A stretch of 64,000 nucleotides of DNA from ZC4RG30 sp039932715 (lineage in GTDB: Bacteria; Pseudomonadota; Gammaproteobacteria; Steroidobacterales; Steroidobacteraceae). Both the position numbers and the translations under genes were made by a program. Within the stretch, counting starts at the first letter, position 1; each line of letters begins with the position of its first letter. The stretch lies in contig JBDTPN010000010.1 in assembly GCA_039932715.1 (NCBI GenBank), positions 26,585 to 90,584 of the forward strand, written 5' to 3'. Below, piece by piece: positions 16,302-24,661 of the stretch. The notes beneath the pieces are model-generated. The model was given only the letters and a program-made list of their open reading frames with translations. It had not been told where the DNA came from and searched no databases.

Positions 16302-16380
16302 CCATGAAATCACTGTGGCAATCCGGGAATCCCTGTAGCGCCTTTATGTATATTCGGCCTCTTTCCGGATCGGGGACCCC

Positions 16381-17061
16381 ATGAAGCTGGCCATTGCCGC
16401 CGCCTGTCTCAGCCTGGCTTTTGCCCAGTCCCTCAGCGCCACCCCTTCGGACCTGGTCGCAGCGCTGGTCCGGGCGGCGCCTGGCATCAATCCCGACGTC
16501 GTCACCATGGCAGTGGAATCGCTCAATTGCGCCACCAGTTCCCAGGCGCCAGCCCCGCCTGGCGCATCACGTCGGCTTGCCGTCATCGACTACTCGCTGC
16601 CGTCGGCACAGCCGCGCCTCTGGGTCTTCGATCTGCAGACATTGAAGGCGTTGCTGGTTGAGCGCGTGGCCCATGGACGTGATTCCGGCGACAACATCAG
16701 CACCCGTTTTTCAAATCTTCCTGGCAGTCACCAGTCCAGCCTCGGTCTTTACCGGACCAGTGATACCTACATGGGGCACAACGGCTATTCGCTGCGCCTC
16801 GACGGACTGGAACCCGGATTCAACGACCGTGCGCGCGAACGCGCCATCGTGATCCATGGCGCGTCGTATGTCAGTGACAAGACCATCAGCCTGCGCGGGG
16901 GAGTGGGGCGCAGCTGGGGATGTCCTGCCGTCAGAACGCAGATTGCGCGATCGCTGATCGACGCCATCAAGGGCGGGCAATACCTGTTCGCGTATTACCC
17001 GGATGCACAGTGGCTGCAGCACTCGCCGCTACGCAGTTGCCCGCTGGTGGCGCGCCGCTAA
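16381..17061 (+). CDS. Murein L,D-transpeptidase catalytic-domain family protein (YkuD_2)
   Basis: 226 residues, secreted (MKLAIAAACLSLAFAQSLSA). The catalytic region has the conserved His159 (IVIHGASY) and the GRSWGCPAV motif with nucleophile Cys181, as in YkuD_2 peptidoglycan transpeptidases, with GVYRT-like LGLYRTSDTY and GHNGYSLRLDGLE segments before it. It likely cross-links or trims peptidoglycan in the periplasm. The stop codon overlaps the convergent 17058-17411 gene by 4 bp. Monocistronic. Confidence 0.87.
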   Translation: MKLAIAAACLSLAFAQSLSATPSDLVAALVRAAPGINPDVVTMAVESLNCATSSQAPAPPGASRRLAVIDYSLPSAQPRLWVFDLQTLKALLVERVAHGRDSGDNISTRFSNLPGSHQSSLGLYRTSDTYMGHNGYSLRLDGLEPGFNDRARERAIVIHGASYVSDKTISLRGGVGRSWGCPAVRTQIARSLIDAIKGGQYLFAYYPDAQWLQHSPLRSCPLVARR

Positions 17062-17411
17062 TACACTTGCGTAAGCGTGCGACGGGTCAGCCACAAACCA
17101 GTGATGCCCAGCGCGATGCCGCCAGCCCAGCTGACCAGGTTGGGAAACTGCATGACGGTGGTCCATGGGACCACCCAGGCCATCAGTCCCGCCACGAAAA
17201 ATGCGGCAGTGACCATCAGCGCTGCATCGGACAGCTGTTGCAGCAGGTTACCCGCCTGTACCAACGCGGCGGGCACCACAGGCTGCAACGATTGACGCGC
17301 GGCTGCTGCCGCCAATCGCGACGCGAAATCCGCCGGTGGCTGCCACTGCGGCAGGCGACCAAGCGAAGAGTCGATGCGCTTATCCAGTTGATCGGGTTGC
17401 AAGTCGCTCAT
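17058..17411 (-). CDS. Putative small membrane anti-sigma factor
   Basis: 117 residues: a short cytoplasmic N-part (LDKRIDSSLGRLPQWQPPADFASRLAAAA), then two hydrophobic segments (LMVTAAFFVAGLMAWVV and LVSWAGGIALGITGLWL) and a basic end. It overlaps the sigma gene by ATGA, and the LPxWQPPxxFxxRL stretch resembles small membrane proteins paired with ECF factors. No enzymatic motif. Function assigned by position. Confidence 0.65.
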   Translation of the reverse strand: MSDLQPDQLDKRIDSSLGRLPQWQPPADFASRLAAAAARQSLQPVVPAALVQAGNLLQQLSDAALMVTAAFFVAGLMAWVVPWTTVMQFPNLVSWAGGIALGITGLWLTRRTLTQVY

Positions 17412-17944
17412 GGCGTTGCCTCCAGTCGTTCGCGCAACATCTGTTTGCCGCGGAACACATTCGTCTTCACTGTGCCCACTGGAATCCCGAGCATGGTGGC
17501 GATGGTCGCATAGTCGAGCCCGTCAATGGCCGCGTAGACCAGGGGCAGCCGGTACTTCTCCGGCAGCCCTGACAGTGCGGCGCGCACCATTTCATCCGTG
17601 GCGTCGCGGTCGGCTTCCTGTTCGATGTTGGCCGGGTCAGCCGCATCGTGTTCTTCATGCACCAGGATCGGGGCCCGCTGGCTGCGACGCAGTTCGTCCA
17701 CGGCAACACGCTGGGCAATGGTGCATATCCACGTGGATAATTTGGCGCGACCTTCGAAGTCCGGCAATGAACGAAATACGCGCAGGAAAGTTTCCTGCAG
17801 CAAGTCTTCCACCAGGTCGCGGCGCCCGATGGTGCGCAGGATGATGGTGCCGGCCATGCGTCCATACTGCTCCACCAGTTGGCGACAGGCGACCGGTTCG
17901 CCCGCGGCGCAGCGACGCAGCCATTGTTGTGGGTCGGCATTCAA
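17408..17944 (-). CDS. ECF-type RNA polymerase sigma factor
   Basis: 178 residues. Region 2 contains CRQLVEQYGRMAGTIILRTIG, LVEDLLQETFLRVFRSLPDFEG and LSTWICTIAQRVAVDELRR. Region 4 contains LPEKYRLPLVYAAIDGLDYATIATMLGIPVGTV and TNVFRGKQMLRERL. The acidic spacer (EEHDAADPANIEQEADRDA) is typical. Coupled to the membrane protein gene downstream. Its own promoter must lie in 17945-18088, shared divergently with the DUF6249 gene. Confidence 0.93.
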   Translation of the reverse strand: MNADPQQWLRRCAAGEPVACRQLVEQYGRMAGTIILRTIGRRDLVEDLLQETFLRVFRSLPDFEGRAKLSTWICTIAQRVAVDELRRSQRAPILVHEEHDAADPANIEQEADRDATDEMVRAALSGLPEKYRLPLVYAAIDGLDYATIATMLGIPVGTVKTNVFRGKQMLRERLEATP

Positions 17945-18088
17945 TCGGGGTCCTTGCGGGTCAGATATCCATTAGACGGAGGTTCATGGCTGGCGGTTTC
18001 ACGATTCTTGTTGAAACCCAAAGGTGCACCCAGCGTCTCATCTGCATACGAACATCATGTTCGCCATACACGCAACAGGAGAACAGTC

Positions 18089-18508
18089 ATGAGTGACGGA
18101 TTCAGCCCCGGGATCCTTATTCCCATCGTCGCCATTGCCGGTAGTTTCGCGATCCCGATCGTGGCCATTTTCATGGATTACAAGCGCCGCAGGCTGCACT
18201 CCGAGGAGCGTCGCGCCATGATCGAAAAGGGCATGGTGCCACCCGTCGTGGATGAAAATGCAAACACCTGGGGGCAACGCCCTCGCGACCTGGCTTCCCA
18301 GCGTGAGCGCAGCCTGCGTTCGGGGATCATCATGTTGATGCTGGGGGTTGGCCTCGCCGTGGCCTTCTGGGTGCAGTTGAACTACGGATCGGACGACTTC
18401 GCGCGGCATGTGCCCAGATGGGGCCTGGCCATGGCCGCTGCCATTGTCGGTTTTCTGGGCCTTGGCAATCTCATCTACTATGCGGTGACGGGAAAGAAAG
18501 AAGTCTGA
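18089..18508 (+). CDS. DUF6249-like membrane protein
   Basis: 139 residues. The N-terminal helix (ILIPIVAIAGSFAIPIVAIFM), then DYKRRRLHSEERRAMIEKGMVPP, a conserved signature of small inner-membrane proteins of the DUF6249 type, and two more helices (SGIIMLMLGVGLAVAFWV; GLAMAAAIVGFLGLGNLIYY). The ATG at 18089 has AGGAG 7 nt upstream. Divergent from the ECF sigma gene, so a target or partner of that system is plausible. Function unknown. Confidence 0.8.
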   Translation: MSDGFSPGILIPIVAIAGSFAIPIVAIFMDYKRRRLHSEERRAMIEKGMVPPVVDENANTWGQRPRDLASQRERSLRSGIIMLMLGVGLAVAFWVQLNYGSDDFARHVPRWGLAMAAAIVGFLGLGNLIYYAVTGKKEV

Positions 18509-18530
18509 GGCTCGCGCAAATGGTTCGAGA

Positions 18531-19628
18531 ATGACGCACGCTGCGATCATCGGCTGGGGGAAGTGTCTGCCCCCGGCCGTCCTGACTAACGCCGATCTGG
18601 CGACATTTCTCGATACCAGTAATGAATGGATCACGACCCGCACCGGGATCCTTGAGCGGCGGATCTCGCACGTGGGCCTTGGCGAATTGGCATTCGTTGC
18701 CGCGCAGCGAGCGCTGGCTGCAGCGGGCCTTGCGGCCGCCGATATCGATCTCATTGTATTCGGCACTACCAGTCATGAAGACCAGGCGCCCAACCAAGCC
18801 TCGGGCCTGCAAAAACAGCTGGGCGCGAAGAACGCGGCATCAATGGATGTCAACACGGCATGCACGAGCTTCCTCTATTCGTTGAGCACCGCAAATGCAC
18901 TGATACGCACGGGCACGGTGCGTACTGCACTGGTGATCGGCGGAGAGGTCATCAGTCGCTTCATGGACTGGCGCAATCGCAATGTGGCGGTGCTGTTCGG
19001 GGATGGCTGTGCGGCGTTGGTACTGCAGGCCACCGCTGGCGAGGAGGGCGTGCTTGCAGAAAAGCTTGGCTGCGATGTCGACGGCCGAGATGCACTGGTG
19101 ATTGAAGGCATGGGTTGCCGCTATGCCGACTTGCAGCGGCGCTACGGCGACACGCGTTGGGTGTTTGAAGGCCAGGAGATCTTCAAGCGCGCCGTCACCT
19201 GCATGGGCCACGCCGCCGCGGCCGTCATGGCCGCATGTGAGTTCACGGCAGATGATATCGACCTGGTAGTGCCACACCAGGCCAACCTGCGCATCATTGA
19301 GGCGGTGGCAAAGCGCGCAGGTATTCCCATGCAGCGCGTGTTCGTCAACGTGCAACGCTACGGCAACATGTCCGCAGGGACGGTGCCGGTGGCGTTGGTG
19401 GAAGCGCTGGAAGAAGGGCGGTTGCAACCAGCAGCGACATTGCTGCTACCGGCCTTTGGCGCCGGTCTGACATGGTGTGCGCACGTGGTGCGATGGGGCA
19501 GCCGTGTTACCCCTGTTGGCTATTCCGACGCGCAGTTGCCACCCTGTGAAAGCACCGCATTGGAAATAGTGCTCGGTTTGATGGCGCGTCGTGATGGTGC
19601 GCCATCAAACCTGCAGGGAGCTATTTGA
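18531..19628 (+). CDS. 3-oxoacyl-ACP synthase III family protein (KAS III-like)
   Basis: 365-residue thiolase-fold condensing enzyme with the KAS III triad: Cys111 (NTACTSF), His249 (VPHQAN) and Asn279 (YGNMSAGT). It condenses an acyl-CoA starter with malonyl-ACP or a related unit. It is longer than housekeeping FabH (about 320) owing to a ~45-residue C-terminal extension after the LLPAFGAGLTWCAHVVRW ending. It also lacks fab neighbours, so it is more likely an accessory KAS III than the essential fabH. Its 3' end overlaps the convergent lipoprotein gene by 8 bp. Confidence 0.88.
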   Translation: MTHAAIIGWGKCLPPAVLTNADLATFLDTSNEWITTRTGILERRISHVGLGELAFVAAQRALAAAGLAAADIDLIVFGTTSHEDQAPNQASGLQKQLGAKNAASMDVNTACTSFLYSLSTANALIRTGTVRTALVIGGEVISRFMDWRNRNVAVLFGDGCAALVLQATAGEEGVLAEKLGCDVDGRDALVIEGMGCRYADLQRRYGDTRWVFEGQEIFKRAVTCMGHAAAAVMAACEFTADDIDLVVPHQANLRIIEAVAKRAGIPMQRVFVNVQRYGNMSAGTVPVALVEALEEGRLQPAATLLLPAFGAGLTWCAHVVRWGSRVTPVGYSDAQLPPCESTALEIVLGLMARRDGAPSNLQGAI

Positions 19629-20508
19629 CCTGGACCCTCAGCGCCTCTGCCAGCACCACACCAATTTCGGTTCCTGAAGGCAGTTTGACCTCCGAACCGG
19701 TTTTCTTGGCCGCGAGAGTGCCGGCACCGGCGCCGAGTAGTCCGCCAATAATGGTGCCGCTGGACTTGTTGTTGGTCTGGTGACCCAGGATGGCGCCAGC
19801 TGCAGCACCGCCCACAATCTTGGCAGTGTCCTGGCCTTTTTCACTCTTGCCCGTGCTGGTGAAATCACCACTGATTGGCTGCGTGTGGCCACCGGGGTAT
19901 TCGAGGGAGCTGAAATGCAGACTGATGGCGGGCACGGCACCGATCTTGTCACTGCCTGAAATGACATTGGTGACCTGTCCCACCAGAATGGTGCCTGAGG
20001 GGATGGCAACCTTGCCTTCCGCCATCACGTCACTGGTCAGTCGAGCGCGGAAACTGTCACCCACTTTGGCGGACTTGGTGCTCACATCCGAGGCAAGTGC
20101 AGCGTTTAGCTGGGTGCCGCTGGAAACAGTGACATTCCTCGGTACAGGTCTGGAGTTGACCACAGGGGCGGCCACGGGTGCAGCGGCGACTGGGCGTGTC
20201 ACTGGCTTTGCAGCCTTCGCCGCGGCTGCACTCCTGCTAACCGAAGCCTCGCGCGCAGCCAGTTCTGCTTCCTTGGCCTTCAATTCCGACTGCTGCAGTG
20301 CATATTGCGCTTCGCGCGCTGCTGCGACGGAAGCTGCGTCGGCTTCAGCCTGCTTGCGCGTGGCATCTTCGGCGGCGGCGGCGGCAGTCTGTGCTGCTGT
20401 TGCGGCATCTGCGGCCACGGTATCCGCCGCACTCGGCGCATTGGCGTTTCCGCAGGCGGTCAGAATGGTTCCTGATACAACCAACGCAAGCACTGGTTTC
20501 AAATACAT
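19621..20508 (-). CDS. Lipoprotein with Ala-rich coiled coil and glycine-zipper-like C-terminus
   Basis: 295 residues. Lipobox ILTACG (Cys at about 19) after MYLKPVLALVVSG. Then an Ala/Glu-rich coiled coil (residues 25-90; AAREAQYALQQSELKAKEAELAAREA) and an Ala/Pro linker. A C-terminal domain follows, with GTILVGQVTNVISGSDK, GGAAAGAILGHQ and GGLLGAGAGTLAAKK, glycine-zipper-like, ending LPSGTEIGVVLAEALRV. Such TrbI/outer-membrane slyB-like modules sit in the periplasm or outer membrane. Start 20508 has GGAGGAGAA 6 nt upstream; Met codons further upstream are ignored. Confidence 0.83.
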   Translation of the reverse strand: MYLKPVLALVVSGTILTACGNANAPSAADTVAADAATAAQTAAAAAEDATRKQAEADAASVAAAREAQYALQQSELKAKEAELAAREASVSRSAAAAKAAKPVTRPVAAAPVAAPVVNSRPVPRNVTVSSGTQLNAALASDVSTKSAKVGDSFRARLTSDVMAEGKVAIPSGTILVGQVTNVISGSDKIGAVPAISLHFSSLEYPGGHTQPISGDFTSTGKSEKGQDTAKIVGGAAAGAILGHQTNNKSSGTIIGGLLGAGAGTLAAKKTGSEVKLPSGTEIGVVLAEALRVQVK

Positions 20509-20611
20509 GAGCTTCTCCTCCGGCATTCCGGTTCGTCGCATTATCCCTTAGTGCTAACCCTAGGGGCTACAGTCAGGCGACTACAGGGGACGTAGGACGA
20601 ATCCCGCGGCC

Positions 20612-22576
20612 TCACGCATGGCCCGGACTGGCGGGTTTGCCCCGCGCAAGCGGAAACGTCTGATTGTCCGTACTCGTTTCATCGCCCGACACGCGATTGC
20701 GGCCAGCGGCCTTGGCGCGATACAACGCCATGTCCGCGCGTTGCAGTATGGTGCTGACAGAATCCCCGGTGCGCGAAATCGTGATGCCGATGCTGACCGT
20801 CAACGCCCGCAGTTCGGGAACCAGCACGCTAATGTCTGCATCCTTGGCAGCTATGCGCAGTGCCTCGGCACGCGCCAGTGCGGTGCGCACGTCGGCACCA
20901 GGCAGGACAATCAGGAATTCCTCGCCGCCGATGCGGCCGAAAAATTCAGGCGGCCGCAATGAGGAGCGCATTACCCCGGCGATGAGCTGCAGCACTCGAT
21001 CACCTGTGGCGTGCCCGAAACTATCGTTGATCAACTTGAAATGATCAATGTCGACTACCAGCACTGCGGTGCTTCCCCGGGGGTTGGCCTGCAGGCACTG
21101 CGGCAACAGCGACAACACGGAACGCCTGTTGGGCACGCCGGTGAGGTCGTCTGTCAGGGCCAGTTTCTGCATGCGCCGGGAATTGCGATTGTGGCGCAGC
21201 GCAATGGTGGCCAGCAGGACAGTAAGCATTGTGGCCAGGCCAATCACGATGTACTGCAGGATGCCGGCCCGCTGCGATTGCTCAAGTGCCCGCTGGTTGG
21301 CTTCGCGCTCGCGCAGCAGTGCCTGGTATTCCTTTTCACGGCGCGCTGTATCGAATTCGAACTTCAACGTGGAGAACTGCTCGTCGATTTGGTTGCGCAA
21401 CAGGCGCTCGGTGTTGGCCTTGGCAGCCTCCTGCCACTGGAATGCCCGTCGCCAGTCGCCCAGGTCCGCGTCGACGCTGGCCAGCTGCTCATACACAGCA
21501 ATCAGTTCGCTCAGAGCTCCGGCATCGCGCATCACCTCCAGCGCCGACATGAGTTGGGTTCGAGCCGCGGGCAGCCGGTTGAGCGCATGCAGGGAGATGC
21601 CGCGCGCCAATGCAATCAAGGCCCCCAGTCGCGCGTCAGGTAGCGGTTTCTGCAATTCAGAGGCGCCGTCGAGTAGCTGCAGTGCACGCTGCGGATCGCC
21701 ACGTCCCTGGGCAGTGGCAGCCAGGCCGCGCAGTGCGTAGGCCTCGCCACGTGCGTATTGCAATTCCGTGCTCAGTTGCAGTGACGCTTCATATGCCTTG
21801 GCCGCTTCTGTCCAGTCCCCTTGCTTTTCCAGGACGCGCCCGATGCTGTGCTGGGTCACCAGCTGATCGCTGCGCATGCCAGCGGTGCGCTGTTGCTGCA
21901 GGTTCTCGCGAAAGATGGTGAGTGCCTGGCTGAGATCGCCCATGCGCATGTAGGTCGTGGCGATGCTGCTGACAGTGGTCATGGCCTGCGTGCCCATGCC
22001 CAGCTTTTCATACAGCCGCTGTGCCTGGCGCAGGTCGTCGAGTCCCTCGGCGTAACGGCCCTGCATGCAACGCAGGTATCCGCGGTAGTGAAGTGCGCCC
22101 GCCAGCATTTCGTCGTCGGGGCTCGACCTCGCCGTCGAAACGGCCTGTTCGTACAGAGCGAGGGCTTCAACATTCGAGCCACGTCGCTCCTGCAATCCGC
22201 CGCGACAGGTCAGGAGGCCGGCGCGAAGGCTTGCATTGGCCAGCCTGGGCAACAGCGACTGCATGGTGGCGATCTGTGCTTCGGTGGCACTGGCGTCGCG
22301 GTCGGTGTAGTAGCCACACAGCACCAGGCGAGCCCGCATCTCGAGATCCGGATCGGGGTTTGCAATCAACGCCTGCAGGGCTTCCTCGGCATCGCGTCGC
22401 GATTGCTCACTATCCGAGCGCTGTGCGGCGGTGGCGCGCTCGATCATCTGGGCGATGGGAGTTGAACTGGAGGTGCGAGGGAGCTGCGCTGCTGCCAGCG
22501 TCGACGCCGCGACAATCGCCAGTAGCGCGACGGCGAAGATCCTGCCTGAATTGCCCTGCCTGGGCCGCGTGTCCAT
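20612..22576 (-). CDS. TPR-containing diguanylate cyclase (GGEEF)
   Basis: 654 residues. Order: signal or membrane anchor (IFAVALLAIVAASTLAAA), TPR-like helices through about residue 400 (for example CMQGRYAEGLDDLRQAQRLYEK, MGDLSQALTIFRENL), a coiled coil (REKEYQALLREREANQRALEQ), and a membrane helix (YIVIGLATMLTVLLATIAL). The GGEEF domain then carries LTDDLTGVPNRRS, DIDHFKLINDSFGHATGD and GRIGGEEFLIVLPG. It should make c-di-GMP in response to a periplasmic ligand bound by the TPRs. The allosteric I-site upstream of GGEEF reads RPPE, not RxxD, so product inhibition may be lost. Divergent from the carotenoid-oxygenase operon. Confidence 0.93.
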   Translation of the reverse strand: MDTRPRQGNSGRIFAVALLAIVAASTLAAAQLPRTSSSTPIAQMIERATAAQRSDSEQSRRDAEEALQALIANPDPDLEMRARLVLCGYYTDRDASATEAQIATMQSLLPRLANASLRAGLLTCRGGLQERRGSNVEALALYEQAVSTARSSPDDEMLAGALHYRGYLRCMQGRYAEGLDDLRQAQRLYEKLGMGTQAMTTVSSIATTYMRMGDLSQALTIFRENLQQQRTAGMRSDQLVTQHSIGRVLEKQGDWTEAAKAYEASLQLSTELQYARGEAYALRGLAATAQGRGDPQRALQLLDGASELQKPLPDARLGALIALARGISLHALNRLPAARTQLMSALEVMRDAGALSELIAVYEQLASVDADLGDWRRAFQWQEAAKANTERLLRNQIDEQFSTLKFEFDTARREKEYQALLREREANQRALEQSQRAGILQYIVIGLATMLTVLLATIALRHNRNSRRMQKLALTDDLTGVPNRRSVLSLLPQCLQANPRGSTAVLVVDIDHFKLINDSFGHATGDRVLQLIAGVMRSSLRPPEFFGRIGGEEFLIVLPGADVRTALARAEALRIAAKDADISVLVPELRALTVSIGITISRTGDSVSTILQRADMALYRAKAAGRNRVSGDETSTDNQTFPLARGKPASPGHA

Positions 22577-22718
22577 GCGGGAAAGACTAACATTCGGGCT
22601 GCGGGCGCAACTGAGGCTTACGTCAAGTCAGGTGTCTTTGAGCACTTGCGGATTGACTAAAGTGTCCGAACTGCTGCAGTTTGCACAGTCCGCCGCTGGA
22701 AGGCGGCCAGGAGGGGGT

Positions 22719-24134
22719 ATGGGGATCCATTTTCAGGAATTGCCGCTGTATGCGGGATGGGGCAGGCCACTTCGCACCGAGTCCACGATAGAGGGTCTCG
22801 AAGTGGTGGCTGGGGAAGTGCCCAGCGGTTTGCAGGGTAGCTGGTATCGGGCGGGCCCGGACCGGCAGTATCCACCCATGCTGGACGAAGACGTGTTCAT
22901 CGACGGCGAGGGAATGGCACACCTGTTCCGTTTCGACCGCGGCGACGTGTCGTATCGCAGCCGCTGGGTTCGCAGCGCGCGCTTCATTGCCCAGGAGCGC
23001 GCTCGCCGTTCGCTGTTCGGCCGCTATCGCAATCGCTACTCGGATGCCCCAGAAGCCGCGGGCATCAACGGCGGGGCGGCCAATACCCACATGATTTATC
23101 ACGCCGGACGACTGCTGGTGCTCAAGGAAGACGATCTACCCTACGAGCTGCACCCGGACACACTGGACACCATTGCGCGCACCGACCTGGGTGGCCAGGT
23201 CAGGGCCACGCGCCTCGCGGCACATCCCAAGATCGACCTGCACACTGGCGAACTGTTGACCTATGCATCCCAGGCGCTGGGAGATGGCAGCAATGACATG
23301 GCGGTGTACGAATTCGCCGCCGATGGCAGGCTGACCAATGAAATGTGGTTCCAGGCGCCGTGGTCGGGGGTCATGCACGATTTCGGCGTTACGCAGGAAC
23401 ACTTCATCCTGCCGTTCTTTCCGCTGATCACGGACATGAACGTCGTCAAACGCGGTGGCACTTTCTATGAGTGGCACGACGACAAGCAGGTACAGGTGGC
23501 AGTGCTGCCGCGCAGAGGCAAGGCCGATCAGATCCGCTGGTTCCGCGGCCCCAATGCCAGCGCCGGACACATGATGAACGCATTCACCCAAGGGTCGAAG
23601 GTGCATCTGGACGTGGTGCTGTATGACGGCAACTGCTTTCCGTTTTTTGAAACTCCCGATGGGCGGGTTTGCGAGGCGCCACCGCCCATGCTCACGCGCA
23701 TGACTTTCGACCTTGCCGGCAAGGATGACAACTACACGCTGCAGCGCCTGTGCCAGCGCCCCGGCGAAATGCCCAAGATCGACGAGCGCTTCATGGGGCG
23801 GCCATACACGCAGGGATTCATGATCATGGGTCGCGGTCCCGGTGGAACCAGTTCGGTGGGCCGCATCGACGTGACCACCGGTGCTGTGGATTACTGGGAA
23901 CATGGCGCGAACATCACCGTGCAAGAGCCCCAGTTCGTGCCGCGCAGCCCAACCTCAGCGGAATGTGATGGCTGGCTGCTGGTTATCCTCAATCGACTGG
24001 ATGCAGGCCACAGTGAGCTGGCGATCTTCGATGCCCTGCAGCTGGCCAAGGGTCCGATGACCCGCCTGCATATCCCCGTGCGGGTGCGCTCCACGTTTCA
24101 CGGTTCCTGGGTCCCGCAAGAGGCAATACGATGA
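22719..24134 (+). CDS. Carotenoid-cleavage/lignostilbene dioxygenase family enzyme
   Basis: 471 residues. Non-haem Fe(II) dioxygenase that splits a conjugated C=C bond to two carbonyls. The four iron-binding histidines are visible: His169 (HPKIDLHTGE), His220 (MHDFGVT), His284 (AGHMMNAF) and His461 (FHGSWVP), with the usual propeller landmarks GSWYRAGPD and IDGEGMAHLFRF. ATG at 22719 follows GGAGGGGG; upstream in-frame codons are rejected. First gene of a five-gene unit with stop/start overlaps throughout. Neighbours (alcohol dehydrogenase, hydrolase, transporter) suggest catabolism of a stilbene or apocarotenoid rather than pigment synthesis; substrate not determined. Confidence 0.92.
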   Translation: MGIHFQELPLYAGWGRPLRTESTIEGLEVVAGEVPSGLQGSWYRAGPDRQYPPMLDEDVFIDGEGMAHLFRFDRGDVSYRSRWVRSARFIAQERARRSLFGRYRNRYSDAPEAAGINGGAANTHMIYHAGRLLVLKEDDLPYELHPDTLDTIARTDLGGQVRATRLAAHPKIDLHTGELLTYASQALGDGSNDMAVYEFAADGRLTNEMWFQAPWSGVMHDFGVTQEHFILPFFPLITDMNVVKRGGTFYEWHDDKQVQVAVLPRRGKADQIRWFRGPNASAGHMMNAFTQGSKVHLDVVLYDGNCFPFFETPDGRVCEAPPPMLTRMTFDLAGKDDNYTLQRLCQRPGEMPKIDERFMGRPYTQGFMIMGRGPGGTSSVGRIDVTTGAVDYWEHGANITVQEPQFVPRSPTSAECDGWLLVILNRLDAGHSELAIFDALQLAKGPMTRLHIPVRVRSTFHGSWVPQEAIR

Positions 24135-24661
24135 GCGCGGTCTGGCCAAACGGCATCCCCGTCACCATGCCGGCACAGGACCGCCTGGACGTCGAAGAGA
24201 CCTATTCGCGCTACGCGTGGGGCATCGACCTGGCCATGCCCGAGATGGTGGTGAGCGCATTCACCGAGGACGCGAGCTTCGACCACCTCTGGCAGGGCAA
24301 GGTCGTCGGCCACGCGGCCATCCTCAAGAACATGGAAGACCTGTGGTATTCGCGCCAGCACTGGTGGCTGGGGCGCCAGCACCTCTTTAATCATTTCCTG
24401 ATGCGACCCACGGAAACCGGTGCGCAGGTCAAATGTTTTTTCCAGATCATCCAGTTCAACGTCGACTACGGAACCAGTTTCGTGTTCGGCATCGGCACGC
24501 GCGATGACGAGATGCGCAAGGTCGGTGGCCGCTGGTTGTTCCAGACCCTCAAGGTCAATGCCTGGAGGAGCATGTCAGACGTGCCGTGGAAGGGCGAGGT
24601 TGTCATGAAGGATCGCCCTGGCCCGCCGCCCCCAGTTCAATCGACCAAGGGCAAGAATTGA
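24131..24661 (+). CDS. NTF2/SnoaL-like domain protein
   Basis: 176 residues with the nuclear-transport-factor-2 cone: an N-terminal helix (VEETYSRYAWGIDLAMPEMVVSAF), TEDASFDHLWQGKVVGHAAIL, and an aromatic-rich sheet (HLFNHFLMRP, YGTSFVFGIGTRDDEMRK, GRWLFQTLKVNAWRS). Such folds serve as small dehydratases, isomerases or ring-hydroxylase subunits. The ATG overlaps the oxygenase stop (ATGA). A candidate for processing the aldehyde or ketone product of the oxygenase. Confidence 0.83.
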   Translation: MSAVWPNGIPVTMPAQDRLDVEETYSRYAWGIDLAMPEMVVSAFTEDASFDHLWQGKVVGHAAILKNMEDLWYSRQHWWLGRQHLFNHFLMRPTETGAQVKCFFQIIQFNVDYGTSFVFGIGTRDDEMRKVGGRWLFQTLKVNAWRSMSDVPWKGEVVMKDRPGPPPPVQSTKGKN

